Origin: Fortiea sp. LEGE XX443
GTDB lineage: Bacteria > Cyanobacteriota > Cyanobacteriia > Cyanobacteriales > Nostocaceae
Length of the DNA stretch: 64,000 nt
Assembly: GCF_015206815.1 (NCBI RefSeq)
Contig: NZ_JADEXZ010000028.1
Location: 1 to 64,000, forward strand
Direction of reading: 5' to 3'
Shown here: positions 8,057 through 17,445 of the stretch, piece by piece
Layout of the letters: each line of letters begins with the position of its first letter
How positions within the stretch are numbered: position 1 is the stretch's first letter
Translations under genes and position numbers: made by a program
The notes under the pieces: generated by a model
The model's database searches: none
What the model saw: the letters and a program-made list of their open reading frames with translations, nothing else
What the model was told of the DNA's origin: nothing

Positions 8057-9325
8057 ATGACCCTAACGCAGCTTACTCAAACTCTTGCCCTTCAGCAACC
8101 CGCAGCAGACAAACGGGGATACGACTATGATTTGGTAATTGTCGGCGGTGGAATTGTTGGGTTAACCCTAGCCTCTGCCTTGAATAATTCTGGGTTGAAT
8201 ATACTGCTAATTGAGGCCAAGGTGACATCAGCATCTGTAGCCAAAGGCCAAGCCTATGCTATTCACATGCTTTCGGCGCTGATTTACCAAGGTATTGGCA
8301 TTTGGGACAAAATATTGCCGCACATCGCCAAATATCGCCATGTGCATCTTTCTGATGCTGATTATCCTGATGTGGTGGAATTTGCATCAGCCGATATTGG
8401 TAAAAGCACATCAGAGTTAGGTTATGTAGCAGAACACCAAGCACTATTACAGCCCTTGCAGGAATTTGTGCAGAAATGCCCAAATGTGAATTATCTGTGT
8501 CCGGCTGAGGTGGTAAATACGCAATATCAGCAAGATATAGCGGCAATTGATATCAAGATTTCTGAGCAAATATATACAGTCCGCAGTAAATTACTGGTAG
8601 CCGCCGATGGATCGCGATCGCCAATTCGCCAAGCGGCTGGGATTAAAACTCATGGCTGGAAATATTGGCAATCTTGTATAGTTGCCTTTGTCAAACCCGA
8701 AAAATCCCACAACGATACTGCTTACGAAAGATTTTGGCCTAGTGGCCCCTTTGCGATTTTACCTTTACCTGGGAATCGTTGCCGCATCGTCTGGACAGCA
8801 CCCCACGAAGAGGCAAAAGCTTTGTGTGCTTTAGATGACGAGCAATTTTTGGCAGAACTTAGCCGCCGCTATGGTAATCATATGGGTAAATTGGAATTAT
8901 TGGGCGATCGCTTTGTTTTCCAAGTCCAACTCATGCAAAGCGATCGTTATGTCCTTCCCCGTTTAGCATTAATTGGGGATGCAGCCCACAACTGTCATCC
9001 CGTCGGTGGACAAGGTTTAAATCTCGGTATTCGAGATGCAGCCGCATTGGCGCAAATCATCGAAACAGCCCACGCCAAAGGCGAAGATATCGGTAAAATT
9101 CAAGTCCTCAAACGCTATGAACGTTGGCGTAAACTGGAAAACTTGACAATTTTAGGTTTTACCGATTTGCTAGATCGGATGTTTTCTAACCAAATCCTAC
9201 CTTTAGTAGTTGTTCGTCGCCTTGGTTTATGGATGATGCAACGAGTTCCACTATTAAAAGTATTCGCCCTCAAATTAATGATTGGCTTAAAAGGGCGCAC
9301 TCCCCAATTGGCACAACGGTTTTAA
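8057..9325 (+). CDS. FAD-dependent hydroxylase, UbiH/VisC/Coq6 family
   Basis: These are class A flavoprotein monooxygenases that hydroxylate aromatic rings; family members act in quinone biosynthesis. The 422-residue product has a dinucleotide-binding motif VGGGIVGLTLA (about 29-39), the DG motif AADGSRSPIRQAAG near 183-196 and LIGDAAHNCHPVGGQGLNLG near 311-330. All are typical of UbiH/COQ6. Because cyanobacteria make plastoquinone rather than ubiquinone, the substrate is uncertain and UbiH is not a safe name. The start is ATG. It is probably monocistronic. Confidence 0.88.
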   Translation: MTLTQLTQTLALQQPAADKRGYDYDLVIVGGGIVGLTLASALNNSGLNILLIEAKVTSASVAKGQAYAIHMLSALIYQGIGIWDKILPHIAKYRHVHLSDADYPDVVEFASADIGKSTSELGYVAEHQALLQPLQEFVQKCPNVNYLCPAEVVNTQYQQDIAAIDIKISEQIYTVRSKLLVAADGSRSPIRQAAGIKTHGWKYWQSCIVAFVKPEKSHNDTAYERFWPSGPFAILPLPGNRCRIVWTAPHEEAKALCALDDEQFLAELSRRYGNHMGKLELLGDRFVFQVQLMQSDRYVLPRLALIGDAAHNCHPVGGQGLNLGIRDAAALAQIIETAHAKGEDIGKIQVLKRYERWRKLENLTILGFTDLLDRMFSNQILPLVVVRRLGLWMMQRVPLLKVFALKLMIGLKGRTPQLAQRF

Positions 9326-9522
9326 CCATTTGATTTGCAGGTTTGAGCGATTTGTATAAGTACGGGAAATGCGATCGCATTAGTGAAACATGGCATAATA
9401 GGGACGTTCAAATTCTTGGCGAGTTAGGCGATCGCCACTTTCTCATGGTGGTATCTTTCTCTCTGATGCTGTCATGGCCAGATTCCTCGCAGGAATTTCA
9501 CGGACTCTAGTATAAGCAATTC

Positions 9523-10134
9523 TTATTTAAACCAATTTAACCAAGCATCCCAATTGTCTACAATTTGAGCAAATTCAGCATAACCTGCGGCTCGTGGATG
9601 AGCGCCATCATAATTTCTAGCTTCTTCTATCCAGATATTTGATTTGATTAATGTAGGAAAAACGTTGAGGTAAGGAATATCTAATTGCTGACAAACTAAA
9701 GCAAATTCTTGATCTAAATTAGCAATTCTTTGATTTTGTGCTGCATCTCCACATGGTGATAGACCAATCATTAAAACAGGATATAACTGTTTAGTTGCGC
9801 TCAAAATATCATGGATATTTTTGAGTGAATCTGCGATATTCACACGAGTTTTACCGTTTTCTATCGTCGTGTCATTTACACCAAAAGAAAATACAACTCT
9901 ACCGTCATATTCTTTTGGTAGACGATAAGTAACTTCTCGCAGCCAACGATTTTTCAGTTCAGTACTCGTCTCTCTTCGCACACCTAAATTATAGTAAGTT
10001 ATGTCATAACCTTTTTTATTAACATTTACACAAATTCTACCTGTCCAACCGAGACATTCTTTGTCGCCTGTACCGTTGACAAAGGATTCACCCAGAAAGC
10101 AAATTCTTACTTCTGATAGAGATTTTGCATTCAT
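9523..10134 (-). CDS. GDSL/SGNH family hydrolase
   Basis: SGNH hydrolases cleave esters of lipids, acylated sugars and similar substrates. The 203-residue product has the four blocks: CFLGESFVNGTG (block I, Ser in GES) near 12-23, GVR (block II, Gly) near 51, SFGVNDT (block III, Asn) near 83-89 and YDGAHPRAAGY (block V, Asp/His) near 174-184. It lacks a signal peptide, so it is cytoplasmic unless the N-terminus is wrong. It sits between two flavin monooxygenases and diverges from the second. The substrate is unknown. Confidence 0.88.
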   Translation of the reverse strand: MNAKSLSEVRICFLGESFVNGTGDKECLGWTGRICVNVNKKGYDITYYNLGVRRETSTELKNRWLREVTYRLPKEYDGRVVFSFGVNDTTIENGKTRVNIADSLKNIHDILSATKQLYPVLMIGLSPCGDAAQNQRIANLDQEFALVCQQLDIPYLNVFPTLIKSNIWIEEARNYDGAHPRAAGYAEFAQIVDNWDAWLNWFK

Positions 10135-10173
10135 AAATATAGTTCAACTTTGGTGTGTTATCTATTGTCTGCT

Positions 10174-10228
10174 AATCTTCAGCGATCGCATATATCGAAA
10201 GATGTTGCCATACATCTTTCTGAAGATT
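10174..10228. other. Nested inverted repeats in a divergent promoter region
   Basis: An outer pair AATCTTCAG (10174-10182) / CTGAAGATT (10220-10228) encloses an inner pair GAAAGATG (10197-10204) / CATCTTTC (10213-10220), with a HIP1-like octamer in between. The spacer separates the GDSL hydrolase (minus) from the flavin monooxygenase (plus). It may be an operator or the RNA leader of either gene. Confidence 0.35.
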
Positions 10229-10333
10229 CATGAAATCCTATCTGAGTAGAGACACAATGTATTCTATCTCTACAAATAACGTATATTTCACGCATATAAA
10301 GATTATCATCATCTATGCGTCAATTTAAAATTT

Positions 10334-11638
10334 ATGATTAAAAAAGTAGTGATTGTTGGCGCTGGGCCAAGTGGACTTTTATTAGCTCAGTACTTGTTGC
10401 GTCGTGGAGATAATTATCAAATTCACATTTATGAGCGTCGCAGTGATCCTAGAATTGTCTCATTTTCTAAATCCAGAACTTATCCGATTTCTCTCAATGA
10501 AAGAGGAATGAGCGCTTTAAGACAAATTGAGGGATTGGGAGCATCTGTCAAAGCCATAAGTTTAGAAATGAATGGCACAGTTTTTCATCAACAAAATGGC
10601 AAGACAAGATATACTCCTCGACAAACTCCCTTGTTTACTCTTGACAGGACAAATTTAGCGATCGCGCTTTTAGAAAGCTTAACTAGCAAGTACAATAATA
10701 AGCAACTAAATATTCACTTCAACTGTCAATGTCAGCAAGTTGATTTTACTGCTAAGACATTAACATTAACAAATATCGCTGAAGAAGACAAAAGTCTTAC
10801 TATTAATTATGACTTTTTAGTTGGTGCAGATGGAGCGTATTCTGCGGTTAGACAAAGCCTTAACTCCACAGAATATCTTGACTGTGAACAAAAAGATATC
10901 CCTACTGATTACAAATCATTTTTCTTACCTAGTCCTGATGAAAAGTCAAACATCAATTTAGAACGCGATAAAATTCACTCTTGGATGCTCAAAGATGGCA
11001 CAGTTGTGCTTCTGCTGCATCAACTAGGTGGAACGATGAGCGGGGTTATTTACTTTCCTCGTAAGCACAATCAAGTGGCTAATCTTTCGACAACGGAAGA
11101 AGTGTTAAAGTTCTTTCGAGAAAATTTTGCAGAAACTAGTCAGTTGATGCCAGAATCGGAAGCCGAAGCTTTTATTAATAGACCACCATCAACAGTTTTA
11201 ACAGTTCGCTGTAGTCGCTATCATTATGGTGATAGTGTATTGCTAATAGGAGATGCTGCCCATGCTGTATCACCTTCGATTGGTCAAGGTTGCAATGCAG
11301 CACTCGAAGATGTAGTGGTGTTTGACCAGCTTTTAGATGAATATTCTGATAATATCGCAGAAGCCATTGCACAATTTACGGTGCGCCGTCAGCCAGATGG
11401 TTATGCTTTAGTAGAACTTGGAGATAATGCGTTCCCATTATCGCAAGGATTATTTATTGAGTTTATTTTAAGAGAGCTTTCGGCAAAAATTTTGCACCAA
11501 ATATTTCCTCAACGTTTTTCACCGCCACTGTTTTATTTAATATCGGAAACCACTGTTTCTTATTTAGAAATTTTAAATTTATATCAAGGTTGGATAGCCA
11601 AAGTTAAAAAATCTAATGAGAAGTTTTTAGCAATTTAA
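10334..11638 (+). CDS. FAD-dependent monooxygenase, kynurenine 3-monooxygenase-like
   Basis: This is a class A flavin monooxygenase. The 434-residue product has the FAD-binding motif VIVGAGPSGLLLAQYLLRRG near 6-25, a DG motif VGADGAYSAVRQ and the GD motif LLIGDAAHAVSPSIGQGCNA near 302-321. The overall layout and the N-terminal YPISLNERGMSALRQ stretch resemble kynurenine 3-monooxygenase. No other tryptophan-degradation gene is nearby, so the substrate is not proven. It is the second monooxygenase within 2.5 kb, but the two are only distantly alike. Confidence 0.85.
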   Translation: MIKKVVIVGAGPSGLLLAQYLLRRGDNYQIHIYERRSDPRIVSFSKSRTYPISLNERGMSALRQIEGLGASVKAISLEMNGTVFHQQNGKTRYTPRQTPLFTLDRTNLAIALLESLTSKYNNKQLNIHFNCQCQQVDFTAKTLTLTNIAEEDKSLTINYDFLVGADGAYSAVRQSLNSTEYLDCEQKDIPTDYKSFFLPSPDEKSNINLERDKIHSWMLKDGTVVLLLHQLGGTMSGVIYFPRKHNQVANLSTTEEVLKFFRENFAETSQLMPESEAEAFINRPPSTVLTVRCSRYHYGDSVLLIGDAAHAVSPSIGQGCNAALEDVVVFDQLLDEYSDNIAEAIAQFTVRRQPDGYALVELGDNAFPLSQGLFIEFILRELSAKILHQIFPQRFSPPLFYLISETTVSYLEILNLYQGWIAKVKKSNEKFLAI

Positions 11639-11702
11639 TCGCAATTTCCCCAAACTCATCTACTCCAAAGTAATCACGTAAGAATCCGCAGAAAGTTTAT
11701 TC

Positions 11703-11945
11703 TTATCTTGTTACCAAGCTTCACTGCGTAAACTTTCTAGACAAGGATTTGCATGTCAAGCAGATGCTAAAATCGCCATAGAAAAGCTATCATCCTGGAA
11801 ATCTCACCAAATAAAAGAAATGGAGTACTCAGAAAAACCAGAGTATACCAAAGCAGGAAGACCAAGTAAATCCACCCAAAATCAACAAATAAACTATCAA
11901 GTTAAAGTTTCTGGCTTTATAACTCATCGAACTCACGTCAGATAA
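11703..11945 (+). pseudogene. Transposase remnant, IS1634-like
   Basis: One forward frame reads through about 80 codons with no start. It includes LRKLSRQGFACQADAKIAI, then AGRPSKSTQNQQINYQVKV. This matches my memory of the central part of IS1634-family transposases (the ACxADAxxAL and GRPxK segments). The front and rear of the gene are missing, and the remnant joins another IS remnant at its right end. It is non-functional. Confidence 0.55.
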
Positions 11946-12150
11946 AGAACGGCGATGATAACCAGACTCTTGTTTCCATTGCTTACGTCCAACTTGATGT
12001 ATTCGACGCAAATTTTCATCCCTGGGATACGAAAGTGTTTGAGTGTGGTGGAATTTTGGCGTTGCTACGAGGTGGAATTGTCGCTTTTGCTCCGCGCTCG
12101 GCAATAGTGTCATCACAACCTTTTGTGTCATAGCCACCATCACCACCTGT
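11937..12150 (-). pseudogene. Transposase remnant, IS5 family, frameshifted
   Basis: On the minus strand one frame gives DGGYDTKGCDDTIAERGAKA and PPRSNAKI. A second frame, entered near 12030, gives YPRDENLRRIHQVGRKQWKQ and ESGYHRRSL. Together these are the C-terminal half of an IS5-family transposase, including the YxRRSL part of the DDE catalytic region. A frameshift separates the two parts and both gene ends are absent. It abuts the IS1634-like remnant near 11940. Confidence 0.65.
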
Positions 12151-12336
12151 AGATGTTTCGGTGTACATATAACTAGTAGTACATTTGTATGCTAAGCTTA
12201 CACTCAAATCACACCCAAAGTACCCTAAACTACCCCAAGTCATTGTATATTTATAGTACAAAAATACTATAAAAGGAACTGTTTTACAAATACAAAAACT
12301 CTCATAAGCTATGGCTTACAAGGGTTTTGAAATTTA

Positions 12337-12407
12337 AGCGGGCGGCGGGAATCGAACCCGCATTAATAGCTTGGAAGGCTATAGTTTTACCACTAAACTA
12401 CGCCCGC
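12337..12407 (-). tRNA. tRNA-Gly(UCC)
   Basis: The minus strand folds as a full cloverleaf of 71 nt. It has a 7-bp acceptor stem GCGGGCG/CGCCCGC, a short D arm GTTTAGTGGTAAAAC, an anticodon stem ATAGC/GCTAT with loop CTTCCAA (anticodon UCC, reads GGA/GGG) and a T arm GCGGG-TTCGAAT-CCCGC. CCA is not encoded. It is flanked on one side by decayed insertion sequences, but the gene itself is intact. Confidence 0.95.
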
Positions 12408-12457
12408 ATATTTCCAACTTAGATATCATAACACTATTTTGAAAAAAATTCACATAT

Positions 12458-13633
12458 CTAATTAAGTCCAACAGATCGGATTGTAATCCTGACAAATAGA
12501 TTGCTCAAGTCTGGTTTGCTGCCATCTTGATTTTGGGCTGGGGTAAACTTGTCGTTGCGGAAAATGTCGGCGATCGCTTGTTGGTATAAACTTCTTTCGC
12601 CTCGTAGACTGAGTGGTTCTATTTCTAAAACTACAGCCTCTTGAAAATTACCATTTTTATCAATTACTAAGCTTGCTAAAAGTTGTGCAGGTGCAAGTCC
12701 GATTTCACCGTTGAGAGAACTTGCTGTCAATTTTTTGGTATCGCTTCCCTGATATTTAGCCAGAACATCAGGTAAATCTTTGCTTAATTGACGCACTTCA
12801 TGATCAGCCAAAGGCACTATCGTTACTATTGAGCCAGCTAATTCAGAATTGCTGGGATTTTTTTCTGTAGGGATTTCAGGAGTATTTCTTGTTGGAGTGG
12901 GTGAAGTTTTGTCTGTAGGAATTTGAGGAGTATTTGGATTTCTCTGAGTAGATGTGCTGGAAGTGTTTCCAGTGGAACCTGGAGACGGATTTCCGGCTGG
13001 ATTTCCGATTTGAGATTGCGAATTTTTAGGCTGTTCTGATGGAATAATGTTTGGTAGCGGCTTTCCTTGTCCTAGGACAACTTCTTGTCGGCGATTCCAC
13101 GGACGATTCCCAATGGGAACTGTCGGTGTAGGTCTAGGTGTTGGTGTAGCTTTAGTAAATTGGGGTGTAAAACTTGGTTCCGGTTTCGTTGTTGGTGTAG
13201 GTTGAGGCGGCTGAACTGTTTTTTTAACCAATGGTTTGGTGTTCGTTTGAGCAACGACAACTTCTTTCTTATTCAAAATACTAGAACCAGCATCCTGATT
13301 TTTAGGTGTGGTTTGTGCTGTTTCTGGTAAAGGTTTTGATACAGACTTTTGAGATGAGATGTTGGGTTTTGGTGAAATTTTTGTTGTAGATAATATTGAT
13401 TTGGCTGTAGATTTTGTAGTTGAGGGGAGTTCTATAAATTCAATGGGGACAACATCTTGACTTTGCTGTGGAAACCACAGTCCAAATACATTATGCGATC
13501 GCATCAGCCAAAAAACTAACAGATGCAGGGAAACTGAACTGATGGCCGCAAAAATCCACAAACTTGGAGAATCGGTACGTCGCCTCCAGACATCGACTGA
13601 AATGGGAGTTTTGTCTGCAACAGGTGTTGTCAT
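12458..13633 (-). CDS. TonB-like energy-transducer family protein
   Basis: The 391-residue product has a single membrane anchor (about 25-44), a long Pro/Thr/Ser/Lys-rich linker (about 75-260) and a C-terminal domain of about 100 residues. The domain includes the text LASLVIDKNGNFQEAVVLEI. This is the TonB layout: an inner-membrane helix, a periplasm-spanning Pro-rich region and a TonB-C-like fold. No exbB or exbD gene is adjacent, so the role as a transporter energiser is inferred. It lies 60 bp downstream of cyaC on the same strand. Confidence 0.7.
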   Translation of the reverse strand: MTTPVADKTPISVDVWRRRTDSPSLWIFAAISSVSLHLLVFWLMRSHNVFGLWFPQQSQDVVPIEFIELPSTTKSTAKSILSTTKISPKPNISSQKSVSKPLPETAQTTPKNQDAGSSILNKKEVVVAQTNTKPLVKKTVQPPQPTPTTKPEPSFTPQFTKATPTPRPTPTVPIGNRPWNRRQEVVLGQGKPLPNIIPSEQPKNSQSQIGNPAGNPSPGSTGNTSSTSTQRNPNTPQIPTDKTSPTPTRNTPEIPTEKNPSNSELAGSIVTIVPLADHEVRQLSKDLPDVLAKYQGSDTKKLTASSLNGEIGLAPAQLLASLVIDKNGNFQEAVVLEIEPLSLRGERSLYQQAIADIFRNDKFTPAQNQDGSKPDLSNLFVRITIRSVGLN

Positions 13634-13693
13634 ATCACCAAAACCAAATATGATTCAGAGTCCTTAGCAATACTTTAAGACTCCGTTTGGATC

Positions 13694-16600
13694 TTAGCGA
13701 TTAACCACTAAATCTGGTGAAACAGCAAAAGTTAGAACTGTTTCATCTACGCCTTTAAGTTTCAACGGACTACCTTTAGTAATTTCTTCATCCTGCAAAT
13801 AATCTGCCACAGCGGCAGAAATTAGAATACTACCAGGAATAGCAGCAGCCTGCAATCTGGCGGCAATATTCACACTCGGCCCAATCGCGGTGTAGTCGGC
13901 GCGTTTCTCGCTACCAAACATACCCACAACCGCTGTACCTTGGTGAATACCACAGCGAAATTGTACGCCAGAACGCCCATCACTTTCAAATACACCTTGC
14001 TCTAGCCAGCGTTGGTTTAACTCAGAGAGGGAGCGGTGCATGGCTCTAGCTGTATTGACGGCTCGACGCACCTGTTCATTAGGAGTCAGTTCTTCTGGCG
14101 CTCCGTATAAAGCCAAAATCGCATCTCCCATAAATTTATCTACAGTACCGCCATTATCAAATACAACTTTGGTCATACATTCTAAATATTCATTCAGTAA
14201 TTCTGCCACCCGTCGGGATCTGAGAGTATTAGCTAATTGGGTAAAACCTACAATGTCACTAAACAAAACTGTAATCAAACGCGGTTCTGGACGTAAATCT
14301 AGAGTCAAATCTCCTGCTGCTGCTTTCTGCACCAATACATTTGGCAAAAAGCGTTTGAGGACTGATTCTGTTAGGTAAGTGTTTAGTTCCACAACCCGGC
14401 GTTCATTTTCCTTCAAGGCTAGGAGATTCCTGACTTCTGCTAGAAGTTCGCGATCGTTAAATGGTTTTGCTAAATAAGCATCTGCACCGTGTTCTGTACT
14501 TTCGATGCGGGTTTCTTCGTCAACTTTTGCTGTGAGCAGAATGATCGGAATTCCTTTGAGCTTCTGTTCAGAACGAACCATCCGAATCATTTCCAGTCCA
14601 GTCACTAAAGGCATCATTAAATCAGTAACGATCAAGCTGGGTACAATTTCCTGAGCTACACCAAACCCTTCATAGCCATTACGAGCCGTATGCACTTGAT
14701 AGCCGTGGCGACGGAGGATATTGGATACATAAGTTCGTAAATCTGGGTTGTCGTCTACAACCAAGATTGAGTATTGAGTATTGTTCGTGTAGCGGGGTGT
14801 AGCCTGTGTTGAATCTTGAGTATGAGGAACAATCGATAAGTCTTTTGTAATTTCAATAGTTGGTTCTATGAGTTCTAAATCAGCTAATTCGACACTAGCG
14901 CGGTTCGTATTTAATTCGACGGGTGTTTCTAGTATTTGGTTTATTGGTAAGTGATCATTACCAGTTAGCAGCCATAACGTGAAAGTCGTCCCTTCTCCAT
15001 ACACTGAATCTACAGTGACTTTACCGCCGTGCATTTCCACCAATTCTTTAACTAAAGCTAAACCCAGCCCGCTACCTTCATAGGAACGGTTTTCAGAACC
15101 TTCAGCTTGGCGGAATCGCTCAAATAACAGAGGAATTTGTTCTTGAACAATGCCGATTCCTGTATCTTTTACTTGGAGGATGCAGTAATCGTCTTGATGT
15201 TGAAGTGCAACACTGATTGTGCCATCTTCTGGTGTAAACTTCATGGCATTTGATAGGAGATTATAAACTACCTTGTCAAATTTTTCCATATCCAAATAAA
15301 CCTTTGGACATGTACCAAAATCAGTATGCAGATGCAGTTGTTTTTTCTCGCAGTAAGGGCGAAATGACTCGACAATTTGACTGACAAATTCCACCAAATC
15401 ACAAGGACGAAAACTAGGTTGCATTCGTCCAGCATCTAGGCGTTGTAAATCGAGTAATTGGTTAACTAATCGCAGCAGGCGGCGAGAGTTACGCAGAGCG
15501 ATCGCACTTTGTTCATGGGATAGCCCTTCCCCAGCCCCCACAGCAGATTCTAGTGGCCCTTGAATTAAGGTGATGGGAGTGCGGAATTCGTGGGAGATAT
15601 TTTGGAAAAATTCAGTTTTTTGTTTATCTAGTTCTAATAAGCGCTCGGCTTGCTCACGGGTTTTCTGGTATAAACGTGACTGCTGTACTGCGATCGCTGC
15701 TTGTGCTGCCACTGCTTTGGCTAGTTCAATATCAGATGATACCCATCGCCGGACTTTTCGCCCTTCCCTCAAGGTAATACTACCGATACATTTGCCATCA
15801 GCTAATAAAGGCACAACTATAAGCGATCGTGCTGGCTTTTTTAAAGGCAAATCAAATCCCTTGAGTTCTAAGAGACAGACGCTCATGTCAGGAACTACTA
15901 CAGGCTCCTGTGTCCGCAAAATTTCTTGCAACAGTGGGTTATCTCTAATTAGAGCTTGAGAGTGAGGTAATTGTTGAGATATTAAGTCAAGATTAGTATT
16001 TAAATTATGATTTTGGGCTGGCTTCAGCGAATGCTCAGAATGTTGAAAACTATCATATAAGCCCACACACTCGACAAATTCATCTTCTTCTGTCCATAAG
16101 GACAGCACACAGCCATCGACTTGTAAGGCTTGCCCTAATTTGTGAGTAATAGCAGCAAAAATATCTTGTGGGTCTAAGCTAGAGCGAATTGCTGTTGTAA
16201 TTGTATTAATTAGCGCTTCTCGTTTAGCTAAAGCACGTACCTGTTCATAAGCATAAGCTTGAGATAAAGCAAGAGCTGCTTGATCTGCCACCATTGTTAC
16301 TAGCTGTACTTCCTCAGTCCCCCAAAAACGGGATTGGGTACACTGATGTAACGCCAGTACTGCTAACAATTCTTGTTGACAAATTAACGGTACAACTAAG
16401 CTAGAGCAAATACTAGCAGCCGCAAAAGCTGTCCCACGTTGCTGTAGTTCTAGACTTTCTCCTTGGATGCGCTCATCTGTAGCAACATCGTAAATTACTT
16501 GAACTTCACGGGTTTCCCAAACTGTTTGAGCCAACAAAGAAGGGGAAAATGAAGAAACAGAGAAAGATGTGGCTTTCTCATCTCTTTGTATTTCCAATAC

Positions 16601-17224
16601 TTTTCCTGTTTTGTCTTGGGGATATCTCTGGTAAATAAATCCCTCATCTGCCAACTGCTCATCTTGAAAGGGACGTAATAGACAGACATCGACTTCCAAC
16701 ATATGACCGACTGTATCGACAATTGCTTGCAAAATTTGCCGATAGTCTAAAGCGCTGCGAATTGTATTGGTAACAGTATTCAGCAATGACTCTTGACGGA
16801 GTGTGCGGGTTAGTTCGCGGGTGCGAGCTTTAAGAACATTATGGGTATCCAAGGCTTGGCGTACCACAGCTTTGAGTTCTTCTGCTTCCCAAGGTTTAGT
16901 GACATATTTAAATACCTTACCAGCGTTGATTGCTTCCACTAAGTCTTCAACATCAGTGTAGCCAGTTAAAATAATTCGGATAATATCTGGATATTGAGTT
17001 GCTGTCAGGCTCAAAAATTCCGTACCGCTCATTATCGGCATCCGCTGATCGGAGATGATCACTGCAACCTCTCCTTCTTCTGCCAGCAGATCCAGGGCCG
17101 CAGGGCCAGAGGTTGCCCTTAACACCTTATAATCACGATAAAAGGTGCGGTAAAGCAAATCAAGGTTGTCTGGTTCATCGTCAACAACCAAAATTTTCGG
17201 CTTACTGTTTACTTGAGATTTCAT
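13694..17224 (-). CDS. cyaC: Multidomain adenylate cyclase with two receivers, GAFs and a histidine kinase (CyaC type)
   Basis: This large cytoplasmic signalling protein (1176 aa) has the order receiver 1 (about 9-125, phospho-Asp D59), GAF 1 (about 160-320), GAF 2 (about 350-515), HisKA (His 545 in NISHEFRTP), HATPase (N box near 655-662, GTG-like GSGLGLALVKELV near 717-729), receiver 2 (about 818-935, D868) and class III cyclase (about 980-1170). Cyclase residues are intact: metal Asp in FSDIVGFT (D990) and DKFMGDA (D1034), purine-selecting Lys 1030 and the Asp in ADYTAIG. These fit adenylate cyclase. The layout is that of cyanobacterial CyaC, whose cAMP output is known to respond to light through phosphotransfer. 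The start is ATG. Confidence 0.93.
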   Translation of the reverse strand: MKSQVNSKPKILVVDDEPDNLDLLYRTFYRDYKVLRATSGPAALDLLAEEGEVAVIISDQRMPIMSGTEFLSLTATQYPDIIRIILTGYTDVEDLVEAINAGKVFKYVTKPWEAEELKAVVRQALDTHNVLKARTRELTRTLRQESLLNTVTNTIRSALDYRQILQAIVDTVGHMLEVDVCLLRPFQDEQLADEGFIYQRYPQDKTGKVLEIQRDEKATSFSVSSFSPSLLAQTVWETREVQVIYDVATDERIQGESLELQQRGTAFAAASICSSLVVPLICQQELLAVLALHQCTQSRFWGTEEVQLVTMVADQAALALSQAYAYEQVRALAKREALINTITTAIRSSLDPQDIFAAITHKLGQALQVDGCVLSLWTEEDEFVECVGLYDSFQHSEHSLKPAQNHNLNTNLDLISQQLPHSQALIRDNPLLQEILRTQEPVVVPDMSVCLLELKGFDLPLKKPARSLIVVPLLADGKCIGSITLREGRKVRRWVSSDIELAKAVAAQAAIAVQQSRLYQKTREQAERLLELDKQKTEFFQNISHEFRTPITLIQGPLESAVGAGEGLSHEQSAIALRNSRRLLRLVNQLLDLQRLDAGRMQPSFRPCDLVEFVSQIVESFRPYCEKKQLHLHTDFGTCPKVYLDMEKFDKVVYNLLSNAMKFTPEDGTISVALQHQDDYCILQVKDTGIGIVQEQIPLLFERFRQAEGSENRSYEGSGLGLALVKELVEMHGGKVTVDSVYGEGTTFTLWLLTGNDHLPINQILETPVELNTNRASVELADLELIEPTIEITKDLSIVPHTQDSTQATPRYTNNTQYSILVVDDNPDLRTYVSNILRRHGYQVHTARNGYEGFGVAQEIVPSLIVTDLMMPLVTGLEMIRMVRSEQKLKGIPIILLTAKVDEETRIESTEHGADAYLAKPFNDRELLAEVRNLLALKENERRVVELNTYLTESVLKRFLPNVLVQKAAAGDLTLDLRPEPRLITVLFSDIVGFTQLANTLRSRRVAELLNEYLECMTKVVFDNGGTVDKFMGDAILALYGAPEELTPNEQVRRAVNTARAMHRSLSELNQRWLEQGVFESDGRSGVQFRCGIHQGTAVVGMFGSEKRADYTAIGPSVNIAARLQAAAIPGSILISAAVADYLQDEEITKGSPLKLKGVDETVLTFAVSPDLVVNR

Positions 17225-17445
17225 GCACCGCTTTCCTGCTGCAACAGCAGTTGAATAAAGAATAATCTGATCAAGAAGGAATTTTTCTGAATCAGGTAAG
17301 AGCAGAGCATTTTGCCCAATCGGGCTGTTTGGCTAGACAAATGCTGGGTGTAAGAATATCTACTCACAGTAATTAGCCTTAATACTTTGTAATGAGTGCC
17401 ACTTGCTCTGATACAGCGGATTTGGTTGAATAGTCGGTTCTGCAC

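Noticed and set aside
12016-12261. 81-aa ORF as an intact gene
   Set aside because: Its second half is IS5 transposase text in the wrong phase with the rest, so it is part of a decayed element.
17221-17445. Small ORF overlapping the cyaC start by 4 bp
   Set aside because: It uses a GTG start, has poor composition and lies in the leader of cyaC; I do not count it as a gene.
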